14,797 nucleotides of DNA from contig JBATSO010000026.1 in NCBI GenBank assembly GCA_049293335.1, forward strand, positions 1 through 14,797, given 5' to 3'. Under the pieces are notes generated by a model. The model was not told where the DNA came from and ran no database searches. It saw nothing but the letters and a program-made list of their open reading frames with translations. Each line of letters begins with the position of its first letter. Positions within the stretch are counted from its first letter, which is position 1. Below, in pieces: positions 1 through 6,889 of this stretch. The position numbers and the translations under genes were made by a program. Origin of the DNA: JAGXIT01 sp049293335. GTDB taxonomy: Bacteria > Patescibacteriota > Saccharimonadia > Saccharimonadales > UBA4665.

Positions 1-217
1 AGGTAAGACTATAGCTTACGTTTGTACCACTACCCACGCCTGAGGTAATAGAACCACCACTGGGAGCGGAATCGCTCATTTGGATGCTTCGGTTTGTTAC
101 TTGGTTGGCTGCGAAGACTTTCGAGCCCAGTAAGGCTGGTGTAGCCGTACCAACTACGAGCGCCAGAGCGGTGAGCGCAGCGGCTGGGCGTCGTAGCACC
201 TTATAGTTGATATGCAT
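1..217 (-). CDS. Secreted surface protein, N-terminal fragment (runs off left edge)
   Basis: Reading leftwards from an ATG at 217, an open frame of 72 codons continues past the window edge, so only the N-terminus is visible. It begins MHINYKVLRR, followed by a hydrophobic, Ala/Leu/Val-rich stretch and a plausible signal-peptidase site near residues 36-38 (KVFA-AN). The mature part opens with NQVTNRSIQMSDSAPSGG and is rich in Ser, Gly and Thr. I associate the RSIxMSDS opening with small exported proteins common in Saccharibacteria, but that is recognition from memory. The start is supported by an AAGGAG ribosome site at 227-232, nine bases from the ATG, one of the few good ones in the window. 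The role is unknown; a cell-surface or pilin-like protein is possible. Confidence 0.75.
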   Translation of the reverse strand, partial: MHINYKVLRRPAAALTALALVVGTATPALLGSKVFAANQVTNRSIQMSDSAPSGGSITSGVGSGTNVSYSLT

Positions 218-264
218 AGGGTATTTCTCCTTGTTGTAAGTGTTTGATTAATATTTACATCACT

Positions 265-293
265 ACTTTAGCAACTAAAAAATATGATTACAA
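265..293 (-). promoter_or_regulatory. Predicted sigma70-type promoter of the left-edge surface gene
   Basis: On the minus strand TTGTAA (288-293) and TAAAGT (265-270) are separated by exactly 17 bp. This would start transcription near 258 and give a leader of about 40 nt containing the AAGGAG site. The surrounding 128-bp intergenic stretch is AT-rich. Its 10-mer TTGTTGTAAG occurs twice on the plus strand (231-240 and 321-330). Prediction by eye only. Confidence 0.35.
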
Positions 294-345
294 GGTGTTT
301 TTATCTATAAAATGCGTTGATTGTTGTAAGAAATACTGTTCAGCT

Positions 346-1179
346 CTAAAAAGTTGCAGTAGCGACTAAGACGTGGTTCATGGTGTACGTTCCACCTGGT
401 GTCACGGGACTTACGTTAAATAAATAAGAAACGGTGTAGTGCGTGTAGCCCGAACTGCTGGTGGAATACGCAATAATATCGCCGTTCGTATATTTGAAGC
501 TGTTAGCAGTGTTATACACCTGGCCTGCGCCACCTACCGTGCCGTCATTTGCTTTACCAAAACTAAACGTGCTATCGGGGTCTTGCGTGGGCACGGCGCC
601 GAAGTTTGGCGTAGCAGTACCGCTACCATTAACTGCGCCAGTTACCCCCGTATTTGCAGCTAGGTTTATACCGAACTGCTCGGTGCCAGGCGTAGACGCA
701 GCAGGCGTAGATGGAGTAGCAAACAATCGAGAACCGTTTTTGGGTGGGCCGCCCCACGTTTGCACTACATAACCACTGCTAAGGTAGGACTTTACATAGA
801 ACCGTGCCGTACCAACATTTGGGTGTGAGGTAGAAAGCACACCAACGTCGACAGCCGTATCTTCTACGACAACCTCTATCCACGGCGTACGATCGGTGTT
901 AAACCCCGCCTGAGCCTGATACTGACCACCTTTTGTGTTACCTACTGTAAGTTCGCCAGCCGATTGTTTGGCGCAGTATTGGCCTGTTGAGCAGGCCTCA
1001 AGTTCGCCGCCACTGCCAAAAAACACTTCACCCACACCGTATTGGCCTGTTGAGCAAGCCTGAAGGTCGGGATTGGTTGCGCAAACGGCGTAGGTTGGGC
1101 TAGTAAAAGCAAAGCACAGGGTCACTGCTAGACTAAAGATAGCTACCCATCGACCGTAACGATTCCTACGCATACTCAT
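346..1179 (-). CDS. Secreted Cys-containing surface protein with 21-residue repeat
   Basis: A 277-residue exported protein with no recognised enzyme motif. From the chosen ATG (1179; another at 1173) it has an Arg-rich n-region (MSMRRNRYGR), a hydrophobic core at about residues 11-26 and a probable cleavage site after TSPTYA. The frame is open back to 1317, but that would bury the signal peptide behind 46 residues. The mature N-terminus contains a 21-residue duplication: ACSTGQY occurs at about residues 41-47 and 62-68, mirrored in the DNA by a 23-bp direct repeat (976-998 and 1039-1061, one mismatch). Four cysteines in residues 33-69 could form disulphides. The rest is Gly/Ser/Thr-rich and probably beta-sheet, ending SPVTPGGTYTMNHVLVATAT plus Phe, an ending I associate with Saccharibacteria secreted proteins. 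There is no LPxTG motif, and V before C33 makes a lipobox unlikely. Function unknown. Confidence 0.7.
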   Translation of the reverse strand: MSMRRNRYGRWVAIFSLAVTLCFAFTSPTYAVCATNPDLQACSTGQYGVGEVFFGSGGELEACSTGQYCAKQSAGELTVGNTKGGQYQAQAGFNTDRTPWIEVVVEDTAVDVGVLSTSHPNVGTARFYVKSYLSSGYVVQTWGGPPKNGSRLFATPSTPAASTPGTEQFGINLAANTGVTGAVNGSGTATPNFGAVPTQDPDSTFSFGKANDGTVGGAGQVYNTANSFKYTNGDIIAYSTSSSGYTHYTVSYLFNVSPVTPGGTYTMNHVLVATATF

Positions 1180-1199
1180 TATGCTTATTTTCGCGCATT

Positions 1200-1215
1200 T
1201 TGCTTCTAGAAGCAA
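1200..1215. promoter_or_regulatory. Perfect 16-bp palindrome, possible operator or leader hairpin
   Basis: TTGCTTCTAGAAGCAA is a perfect inverted repeat with no spacer. It lies 21-36 bp upstream of the secreted-protein start at 1179 and just downstream of the candidate TACAAT box. It could bind a dimeric regulator overlapping the start of transcription, or fold as a short hairpin in the leader RNA. The symmetry is directly visible; the role is inferred. Confidence 0.45.
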
Positions 1216-1365
1216 CCATAGGGGCAGATTGTAGAGCTTGGAACGTAAGATCTTAGAAGAGCCCAAAGGCCGATTGCCAACAATGGCCGCGTAAACGACA
1301 CGGTTTAGGGCGGCCATGCGTACGCTTGTAACCTAAATATTTGAGTATGACGGAAAGTATGGAGG

Positions 1366-1470
1366 CATTCTCCATTCTCCACTCTTCATTCTTCATTCTT
1401 CATTCTTCATTCTTCATTCTTCATTCCTCATTCCTCATTCCTCATTCCTCATTCCTCATTCTTCATTCTT
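1366..1470. repeat. Heptanucleotide tandem array, 15 units (CATTCYT type)
   Basis: Fifteen contiguous 7-bp units are present. In plus-strand order there are two CATTCTC, one CACTCTT, five CATTCTT (1387-1421), five CATTCCT (1422-1456) and two CATTCTT (1457-1470). One strand is pure pyrimidine apart from the A of each unit. The variants form blocks, as expected from recent slippage or unequal exchange. The array lies between two divergent surface-protein genes, about 76 bp before the plus-strand start. It is intergenic, so copy-number change would alter promoter spacing and not a reading frame. Confidence 0.95.
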
Positions 1471-1545
1471 TATTCACACCCATAATTATTCCCTTTGCCG
1501 CCAAAGTCATGTATGATTACACTAAGCTAAGCATAAGTGTTTCAT

Positions 1546-2571
1546 ATGGAATCAAACGACAAAGAGCAGCAGACTGGCGAGGAATCCGCGGCAGAGCAAG
1601 ATAAAAATAATAGTCTTGAATCTACCAGCACGAGTTCACTCGAATCACCCACCGACGAATCAAGCCTAGAAAATGATGCTTCGACCGCTGGCAAAATAAC
1701 TGACCCCGCCGACAGGGCCAGTTCAAACGAGCCACCTTTACGGCGCCTCATTAAACACGTCAACATATACTTACTGCTCTTTATTTTTCTGCTAACAGTA
1801 GCGGGCGCAATTATTCTCGTTACTTACCTGGCAAGCAAAAAGGCCGATAAAAGCACCGTACAAACTCAGGCTCTAACCGACACCACCCTAAAACAGCTTG
1901 CAACCACCGATATGACAGTAGGCCAGCCAAAACAGGTTTTGAACGTTCAAAGCAATGCCGTGTTTGCAGGCAAAGTTTTGGTACGCGATGGCCTTGAAGT
2001 AGCAGGGCCTATTAAAGTGGGCGGCAGCCTGAGCGTGCCAGGTATTACGGTTTCTGGCAACAGTGTGTTTGAACAAATTCAGGTCAACAAAAACTTGAGT
2101 GTAACAGGCGACATAAGCACCCAAGGCCAGCTTTTGGTACAAAAAACGTTAAGTGTTGCCGCGGGTGCGACCTTTGGCGGCGCCATTTCGGCGCCTGCTA
2201 TTACCGTAAACACCTTGCAGCTAAACGGCGACTTAAGCCTTACCAAACACATCGACATAGGTGGGGCAGCGCCAGGCCGCACCAACGGACCAGCTTTGGG
2301 CAATGGCGGCACTGCCGCAGTCAGCGGCTCTGATACCGCAGGAAGCATAAACATTAACACGGGTAGCAGTGCAGGAGCTGGCTGTTTCGTAACGGTCAAC
2401 TTTAACCAAAAGTATAACAATACGCCATACGTTCAAATTACGCCCGTAGGTGCGGCATCTGCCACCATTGGCTATTACATAAACCGAACTACCACCAATT
2501 TTAGCGTGTGCGCAGCCAACGCCCCTGCTAGCAACGCCAGCTTTGGCTTCGACTACTTTATAGTCGAATAG
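1546..2571 (+). CDS. Single-pass membrane protein with extracellular beta-repeat and C-terminal beta domain
   Basis: A 341-residue protein anchored by one membrane helix. Residues 1-65 are hydrophilic, rich in Ser, Glu, Asp and Thr, and should be cytoplasmic. Residues 72-95 (HVNIYLLLFIFLLTVAGAII and following) are the membrane span. The basic LRRLIK before it fits an N-in orientation. Roughly residues 130-245 repeat a short G-x-L-x-V-x-G rhythm (GLEVAGPIKVGGSLSVPG, NLSVTGDISTQGQLLV) typical of beta-helix or bactofilin-like stacks. The last 75 residues look like a compact beta-sandwich of the kind found at the ends of adhesins and phage fibres, with two cysteines (AGCFVTV and FSVCAAN) that may pair. 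I chose the ATG at 1546; a GTG at 1537 is in frame but neither has a ribosome site. Likely an adhesin or envelope structural protein; exact role unknown. Confidence 0.7.
   Translation: MESNDKEQQTGEESAAEQDKNNSLESTSTSSLESPTDESSLENDASTAGKITDPADRASSNEPPLRRLIKHVNIYLLLFIFLLTVAGAIILVTYLASKKADKSTVQTQALTDTTLKQLATTDMTVGQPKQVLNVQSNAVFAGKVLVRDGLEVAGPIKVGGSLSVPGITVSGNSVFEQIQVNKNLSVTGDISTQGQLLVQKTLSVAAGATFGGAISAPAITVNTLQLNGDLSLTKHIDIGGAAPGRTNGPALGNGGTAAVSGSDTAGSININTGSSAGAGCFVTVNFNQKYNNTPYVQITPVGAASATIGYYINRTTTNFSVCAANAPASNASFGFDYFIVE
2548..2568 (+). terminator. Hairpin overlapping the end of the anchored surface-protein gene
   Basis: TTCGACTA (2548-2555), a 5-nt loop, then TAGTCGAA (2561-2568) form a perfect 8-bp stem immediately before the TAG stop at 2569-2571. 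There is no clean T-run after it, only TCGTTGTTCGTT, so termination would be weak or Rho-assisted. It may instead protect the 3' end of the message. It sits inside the coding sequence, which is unusual for a terminator. Confidence 0.4.
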
Positions 2572-2612
2572 TCGTTGTTCGTTAGTCTAACTCTTAAAAC
2601 CTCTGGTACGCT

Positions 2613-2657
2613 GTTATTCCCGCGAAGATGGAAAGGACCAGTCCTGGCCTCAATAAC
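2613..2657. repeat. Inverted repeat between convergent genes
   Basis: In the 94-bp gap between the surface gene (+) and atpC (-), GTTATT (2613-2618) pairs with AATAAC (2652-2657). Between them AGGAC and GTCCT form a second short inverted pair. It could be a weak bidirectional terminator for the ATPase operon and the facing gene. The stems are short and there is no strong T-tract, so this is a tentative call. Confidence 0.3.
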
Positions 2658-2665
2658 GTTTGGTA

Positions 2666-2989
2666 CTACACGTCCAAAAACACAATTACGCTGTTTGCTT
2701 TTACGTGCATAATCCCGCCTTGAATACGAATTTTTTCTTCGTTTCCATTGGCAGTTCGCACCACCACATCGCACGCCACCAGCAGTGTAATAAAGTTGTG
2801 GTGTTTTGGCAAAATGTCGAATGAACCCGTTAGGCTCGCAGCACTAATGCTGGTGGCGTCGCCCTCAAAATACACTTTGTACGGAGCATACACCTTAACG
2901 TAAATTGTGTCGGCGCGGCCTTTTGCTTTCTCGGGCTGAGGCTCGTCACTAGTTTGGTCAGACTGTTTTGCGGGGTCAGTGTCACTCAT
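2666..2989 (-). CDS. atpC: F1 ATPase epsilon subunit, beta-sandwich domain only
   Basis: At 107 residues this is shorter than the usual 130-140. Residues 1-28 are a polar, charged extension (DPAKQSDQTSDEPQPEKAKG). Residues 29-107 fit the epsilon N-terminal beta-sandwich: IYVKVYAPYKVYFEGDATSI, then GSFDILPKHHNFITLL and IQGGIMHVKANSVIVFLDV, matching the family's usual G-x-x-G-I-x-P-x-H and GG-x-x-x-V pattern. The protein stops where the C-terminal helical hairpin would begin. In bacteria that hairpin inhibits ATP hydrolysis and binds ATP, so this version should lack that brake. It starts 24 nt after atpD and is last in the operon. In the cell it would sit on the central stalk with gamma and contact the rotor. 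Low similarity to textbook sequences makes the call depend partly on position. Confidence 0.82.
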   Translation of the reverse strand: MSDTDPAKQSDQTSDEPQPEKAKGRADTIYVKVYAPYKVYFEGDATSISAASLTGSFDILPKHHNFITLLVACDVVVRTANGNEEKIRIQGGIMHVKANSVIVFLDV

Positions 2990-3013
2990 TATGCGTACTC
3001 TTTGTTATGACCC

Positions 3014-4318
3014 TTAAATAATGATTTCTTCAATACTCTTAAGCGTTTCTTCACGCGTAAAGTAATCGCCAGGTACCCCGTTGTGCTTCGTCATAACGTT
3101 CATATTTTGCGAAAAGTTCGCAATTAGTTTTTTAGCCTTGGCGTAATCGGCGCGGTCGGCTGGGCTGAGTTCGTTTTCGCCAATAATGGCAATAATACCC
3201 TTTAAAGATTCGTATTTTTGCAGCAGCGCCTGAACCTGCACACTTAATACATAATGCCGTTCGCCCACAATTTCGGGCGTTAGCAAGCTTGAACTGGTAA
3301 GCGTTAGGTCAACAGCTGGCCGCACACCCTGTTCGGCCACTTTACGACTGAGTACAATTGTAGAATCCATTTCATGCTGAATAAACTGCACGGCAGGGTC
3401 AGAAATGTCATCGGCTGGCACGTAAATGGTCTGCACTGAGGTGATTGAGCCGTTTTCGTTGGAACTTAGGCGGTCTTGCAGTACCTTTACGTCTGAGAAA
3501 ACAGTCGGCTCGTAACCGCCTTCGTTGGGCACTTGGTCGAGAATGGTCGAAAGTTCGTTACGGGCCTGAATGTAGCGGAACATATTGTCGGCAAAAAATA
3601 GAATGTCTTGGTGCTCTTCGTCACGAAAATACTCGGCAGCAGCGGTAGCCGAAACGCCAATTAGTGAACGCTGCACAGGGTTTTCGTTCATTTGCGCAAA
3701 GAACATGCAGGTGTTTTTAAGCAGATCGTTTTCGCGCAACGTATCCCATAGCTCGTGACCTTCACGAATACGTTCACCAATCCCCGAGAAAAACGACAAG
3801 CTACCACCGCCTTTGGCAGTGTTGTTAATAAGCTCCATGGTCACCACAGTTTTACCCACACCCGCACCACCAATAACGCCAATTTTGCGACCCTTTACGA
3901 ACGGTGTTAAGAAGTCGATTACCTTTATGCCTGTTTCAAGAATTTCGGGCTTTGAAACCGAAAAGTTCGTGCTTCTTGGGGGGAGTTTTAAAATATCTTT
4001 GTACTTTACGTCTGCACCTTCTATGGCTGGTTGGCCATCGAGCGGGTCGCCGAGGGCATTCAGAATACGGCCAATCGTAAGCTTACCAATCGGGATCTCT
4101 ATGCCCTTGCCTGTTCGCTGCACCGTTGTGCCTTTTAGTAAACTGCGGTCAGAGCGAACATTTAAGCAAAAAGCTATACCGCCCACTTCGAGATGGTCAA
4201 CTAGTAGCTTGGTTTGCTTTTCGTTGTCGGCAGCCAAAATTTCGTTTACATCGGGTGGGTCGGCATCGAACTGCACTTTTACCACTAGGTCTTTAATAGA
4301 AATAACCACTCCCGCCAT
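3014..4318 (-). CDS. atpD: F1 ATPase beta subunit (catalytic)
   Basis: The 434-residue catalytic subunit is somewhat shorter than the usual 460-480. The Walker A motif GGAGVGKT is at residues 150-157, the catalytic glutamate lies in GERIREG (E182), and Walker B is DILFFAD at 238-244. The usual IDN triplet after it is ADN here. QMNENPVQR, AEYFRDEE and ITSVQTIYVPADDISDPA follow the family closely. The adenine-pocket tyrosine is kept in GGYEPT. The C-terminal DELSEED loop appears as ENELSPAD, so it is less acidic than usual. All residues I can check for ATP chemistry are present, so the enzyme should be active. It has the strongest ribosome site in the window (GAGGAGGT, 4327-4334). The 55-nt gap from atpG is the largest between subunit genes and contains a small palindrome. 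Confidence 0.97.
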   Translation of the reverse strand: MAGVVISIKDLVVKVQFDADPPDVNEILAADNEKQTKLLVDHLEVGGIAFCLNVRSDRSLLKGTTVQRTGKGIEIPIGKLTIGRILNALGDPLDGQPAIEGADVKYKDILKLPPRSTNFSVSKPEILETGIKVIDFLTPFVKGRKIGVIGGAGVGKTVVTMELINNTAKGGGSLSFFSGIGERIREGHELWDTLRENDLLKNTCMFFAQMNENPVQRSLIGVSATAAAEYFRDEEHQDILFFADNMFRYIQARNELSTILDQVPNEGGYEPTVFSDVKVLQDRLSSNENGSITSVQTIYVPADDISDPAVQFIQHEMDSTIVLSRKVAEQGVRPAVDLTLTSSSLLTPEIVGERHYVLSVQVQALLQKYESLKGIIAIIGENELSPADRADYAKAKKLIANFSQNMNVMTKHNGVPGDYFTREETLKSIEEIII

Positions 4319-4326
4319 TACAAATT

Positions 4327-4344
4327 ACCTCCTCGCAGGCCTGC
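4327..4344 (-). promoter_or_regulatory. Strong atpD ribosome binding site with adjoining palindrome
   Basis: On the minus strand GAGGAGGT (4327-4334) lies eight bases before the atpD ATG. It is preceded directly by the perfect 10-bp palindrome GCAGGCCTGC (4335-4344). Most other starts in the window lack a recognisable site or rely on overlap coupling. Beta is therefore set up for high independent initiation, with the small hairpin possibly modulating access. Confidence 0.6.
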
Positions 4345-4373
4345 CACTATAGTCTGTGTGTTTACAGCGCGGA

Positions 4374-5237
4374 TCATGTTTTGGCTCCTGCGGCACTTTT
4401 TTTCATACCATTAATGATTTCTTTTAGACGCTCGTCTTTCACGGCACGGCGAGAGCGATTGTAGGCCAGGTGAAGTTCGGCTTTCGATTCGTCGGCCCGC
4501 TGATGCGAGGCGCTCATGGCGCGAAACCTCGAGGCGTACTGGGCAAGCTTAGACTGCAAAATAAGCTGCCCGAGCGCAATCTTCATCATAGAACGTTCCA
4601 GGTGAGAAGCCACTGCAAAGCTGCTGGGTTCGAATATGTAGTTGGCCTCGCTAATAATTTCGTCTGGCTTATCGCTAACCATTCCCGCCGACTTAACAGC
4701 CATCGAAAGCGAAATACGCTTAACCTCTTGGTCCATCAGTGAAATGTATTGCTGATAAAACACACTGCACTTTTTATATTCCTGAATTTCGCGAATAATT
4801 GGGCTCACATTAATGTTTTTATCTTTGTTTGGTAGCTTGTAGTACTTACGAAAACTCACACCATGCTGACTGAGCTGCATGGCACCGTGGTGGCCAATGA
4901 CAATAATGTCGTTTTGGGCGGGGTCGTAATTATCGAGCATGTACTGCACCAATTTTTGGTCGATATCACCACTAAAACCGCCCTCGGCAGTAATAATTAT
5001 GTACAGTTCTTTGTCGAGTACAACTTTGCTACTATTGCCCCGACCGAAAGAAAAAATGTTATCAACACGAAGCTGTGTGTAAATTTTCCATAGCTCATCA
5101 AAAAACTTGGTCGACTCTAGCACTTGGTTTTTGGTTTGGGCTATCCGCATGCTGGCAATGCCCTCAAAAACGCTAGTGAGTTCTACAAGCGTAGCCATAG
5201 AGGCTTCGTCTTTGGCGATTTCGTTGGGTCGTCTCAC
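4374..5237 (-). CDS. atpG: F1 ATPase gamma subunit (central rotor shaft)
   Basis: This 287-residue protein has normal length for gamma. The N-terminal helix is recognisable but divergent: EGIASMRIAQTKNQVLEST stands where KxxKAMKMVSAAKLRRAQ is usual. The central alpha/beta domain has ELYIIITAEGGFSGDIDQKL, the counterpart of the usual D-[KR]-GLCGGLN segment but without the cysteine. The C-terminal helix ends AYNRSRRAVKDERLKEIING, a good match to the conserved YNRxRQAxITxEIxEI ending. The paired N- and C-terminal helices would form the coiled-coil axle inside alpha3beta3. The start is a GTG overlapping the atpA TGA by four bases (GTGA), which implies translational coupling. It ends in TGA. Confidence 0.93.
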   Translation of the reverse strand: MRRPNEIAKDEASMATLVELTSVFEGIASMRIAQTKNQVLESTKFFDELWKIYTQLRVDNIFSFGRGNSSKVVLDKELYIIITAEGGFSGDIDQKLVQYMLDNYDPAQNDIIVIGHHGAMQLSQHGVSFRKYYKLPNKDKNINVSPIIREIQEYKKCSVFYQQYISLMDQEVKRISLSMAVKSAGMVSDKPDEIISEANYIFEPSSFAVASHLERSMMKIALGQLILQSKLAQYASRFRAMSASHQRADESKAELHLAYNRSRRAVKDERLKEIINGMKKSAAGAKT

Positions 5238-6889
5238 GCGTGAACCTCTTCTTTCTTGGGTTCTTCATGCGGGGTTTCAGTAGAGGTTGCTGCGGTGTTA
5301 TCTGTGGGTTTTTCGGCGTCATCGTGAGACTCGGCAGACTTTTCGGCATTTGTAGACTGTTCGTTCTTTTGGTCTTTGTGTTTGTCGCTGTGGTCATCGC
5401 TAGGCTTATCAGATTTAGCAGATGAATCCTCGGACTCGGGCTTTTTATCTTTTGGTGCCGATTGCAGAGTGTTCTTAACACATTGTTCAACGAGCTGATC
5501 GTGAATTTTGGGGTAGTCTTCGTCGGAGGTTACTTTTCGGGCGAAATCGTTGGCGTTGAGCTTAAGCGCGTTAATATCGAGCAGGTCGCCCTCGGCAACA
5601 TGTAAGACAATGTCGAGCATAAGCTGCTGCGCTGTCAAAGAAAAGGTATCGCCAGGCGCTTGTGTCATGAGCTCGAAGACTCGCTTACCCGTGGCAAGAG
5701 CATACTTAGCCTCGGGACCAAGTTCGGAACCAAAGTGCGAAAACTCTTCGGCTTGACGATAGTTGGCTAGCATTTTAAGCGTTTGGGCGGCCAGATCTTT
5801 TTGGCGCTTGTTGTGACCAACGCCGCCCGCGCGCGTCACACTTAACCCTATGTTTAGCGCGGGGCGAATACCGTTTCTAAAAATATCCATGTCGAGAATC
5901 CACTGACCATCGGTAATCGACATAATGTTGGTTGGCAGATAAGCAGTTATATCGCCGTTGGCGGCATGCACCACCGGTATGCTGGTAAGGCAGCAACCGT
6001 TGCTATCGAGCCGCCCTGCTCGCTCAAGCAAACTTGAGTGGGCGTAGAACATATCGCCTGGGTAACTATCGCGGCCAGGGCTCACGCCAGATAACAGCGC
6101 AACTTCGCGGTAGGCATGCGCGTGACTGGTAAGGTCGTCATAAATAATAATGGTGTCTTGGTCGCATTTTTGCCATAAATATTCCGCCATAGCACAGGCC
6201 ACGTATGGGGCAATATAGCTCATTATGAGTGACTCGAACATGGTACTTACTACCACAATAGCCTTTTCGAGTCCGCCGTTGTCTTGCAGGCGAGTTAAAA
6301 GCATATCGACATCGCTTCGCCGCTTTGCGATCAGGCAATACACGACAATTTGATCGGTGTTTTTTTGGTTAATGGCAAGCTGCGTTACCACTGTACTTTT
6401 ACCTGACTTGCTGTCGCCCAGCAGCGCCATACGCTGCCCACGTACCAGAGGAAACAGTGCGTCAATGGCTGTAACGCCACTTTCCAACTGGTCTTCAAGC
6501 AACTTACGCTGATACAGGGGTGGGGCGGTGTTGAACACGGGCCAGACACTATCGGCAGGGACAGGGCCTTTGCCATCGAGCGGATCGCCCGTAACCGAAA
6601 CCACACGACCAATGTAGTCCTTGCCCACCTTGCAAACCAGTTCTTGATGCTGCAAAACAGCCACCATACCAATACGCAAAGACTCTGAACCAAGGTGCAA
6701 AACAACCACGTGATCAGTATGAATTTGACTAATAAAGCCCTTGCTGCCATCTTCAAACATGACAAGCGCATTAAGAGCAGAAGGCTGTAAACCACTTACC
6801 TGTATAAGAAACCTCTCAACCGCAATGACTTCGCCAACAGGCTTACCCGATTCGATGAGTTTTGCAAAATGTTGGTTGTCGAAACTCAT
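5234..6889 (-). CDS. atpA: F1 ATPase alpha subunit with long charged C-terminal tail
   Basis: At 551 residues this is longer than the usual 500-515. The N-terminal segment before the beta-barrel is about ten residues short; in E. coli that region binds delta. The P-loop is GDSKSGKS (158-165), a variant of GDRQTGKT. YPGDMFYAHSSLLERAGR, TAYLPTNIMSITDGQ and FRNGIRPALN follow the family. The arginine finger that completes the beta active site is present in LSVTRAGG (R353). After about residue 476 an extra tail of about 75 residues begins, dominated by Lys, Glu, Asp, Ser, Thr and Pro and ending PHEEPKKEEVHA. It has no predicted fold and should be disordered. The ATG overlaps the delta-subunit stop by four bases (ATGA), and the stop overlaps the gamma start, so delta, alpha and gamma are translationally linked. 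Confidence 0.96.
   Translation of the reverse strand: MSFDNQHFAKLIESGKPVGEVIAVERFLIQVSGLQPSALNALVMFEDGSKGFISQIHTDHVVVLHLGSESLRIGMVAVLQHQELVCKVGKDYIGRVVSVTGDPLDGKGPVPADSVWPVFNTAPPLYQRKLLEDQLESGVTAIDALFPLVRGQRMALLGDSKSGKSTVVTQLAINQKNTDQIVVYCLIAKRRSDVDMLLTRLQDNGGLEKAIVVVSTMFESLIMSYIAPYVACAMAEYLWQKCDQDTIIIYDDLTSHAHAYREVALLSGVSPGRDSYPGDMFYAHSSLLERAGRLDSNGCCLTSIPVVHAANGDITAYLPTNIMSITDGQWILDMDIFRNGIRPALNIGLSVTRAGGVGHNKRQKDLAAQTLKMLANYRQAEEFSHFGSELGPEAKYALATGKRVFELMTQAPGDTFSLTAQQLMLDIVLHVAEGDLLDINALKLNANDFARKVTSDEDYPKIHDQLVEQCVKNTLQSAPKDKKPESEDSSAKSDKPSDDHSDKHKDQKNEQSTNAEKSAESHDDAEKPTDNTAATSTETPHEEPKKEEVHA

Larger units (their letters stand above)
1180..1545. other. Divergent intergenic region between two surface-protein genes
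   Basis: This 366-bp gap separates the minus-strand secreted protein from the plus-strand anchored protein. It contains the 16-bp palindrome at 1200-1215, a possible minus-strand -10 box TACAAT (1228-1233, about 50 bp before the 1179 start), the heptamer array at 1366-1470 and a possible plus-strand -10 box TATGAT (1512-1517). The candidate -35 for the plus side, TTCCCT at 1489-1494, is weak. I see no RNA gene or believable coding region here. Open frames across the array are produced by the repeat itself. Confidence 0.6.

Noticed and set aside
1081..1083. Lipoprotein modification of Cys33 in the secreted protein
   Set aside because: The residue before the Cys is Val; lipoboxes need Gly, Ala or Ser there.
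1180..1317. Upstream extension of the secreted protein to an ATG at 1317
   Set aside because: It would place 46 residues before a clear signal peptide and over the palindrome and candidate promoter.
1366..1470. CRISPR-like array
   Set aside because: Units are 7 bp and contiguous with no spacers; it is a simple tandem repeat.
1537..1545. GTG start for the anchored surface protein
   Set aside because: The in-frame ATG at 1546 is only three codons later and is preferred; there is no ribosome site for either, so the choice is not certain.
1341..1604. Plus-strand open frame with FFILHSS-type repeats
   Set aside because: It is translated straight from the 7-bp array; a repeat unit of seven bases gives a seven-residue repeat in any open frame. 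No ribosome site, and it overlaps the better-supported gene at 1546.
3813..4352. 179-codon plus-strand open frame opposite atpD
   Set aside because: Antisense to highly conserved beta-subunit motifs, including Walker A; its sequence is low complexity.
5240..5425. Small hydrophobic plus-strand frame rich in Phe, Val and Leu
   Set aside because: It is the antisense reading of the Lys/Glu-rich alpha tail, which automatically yields Phe/Leu-rich peptide.
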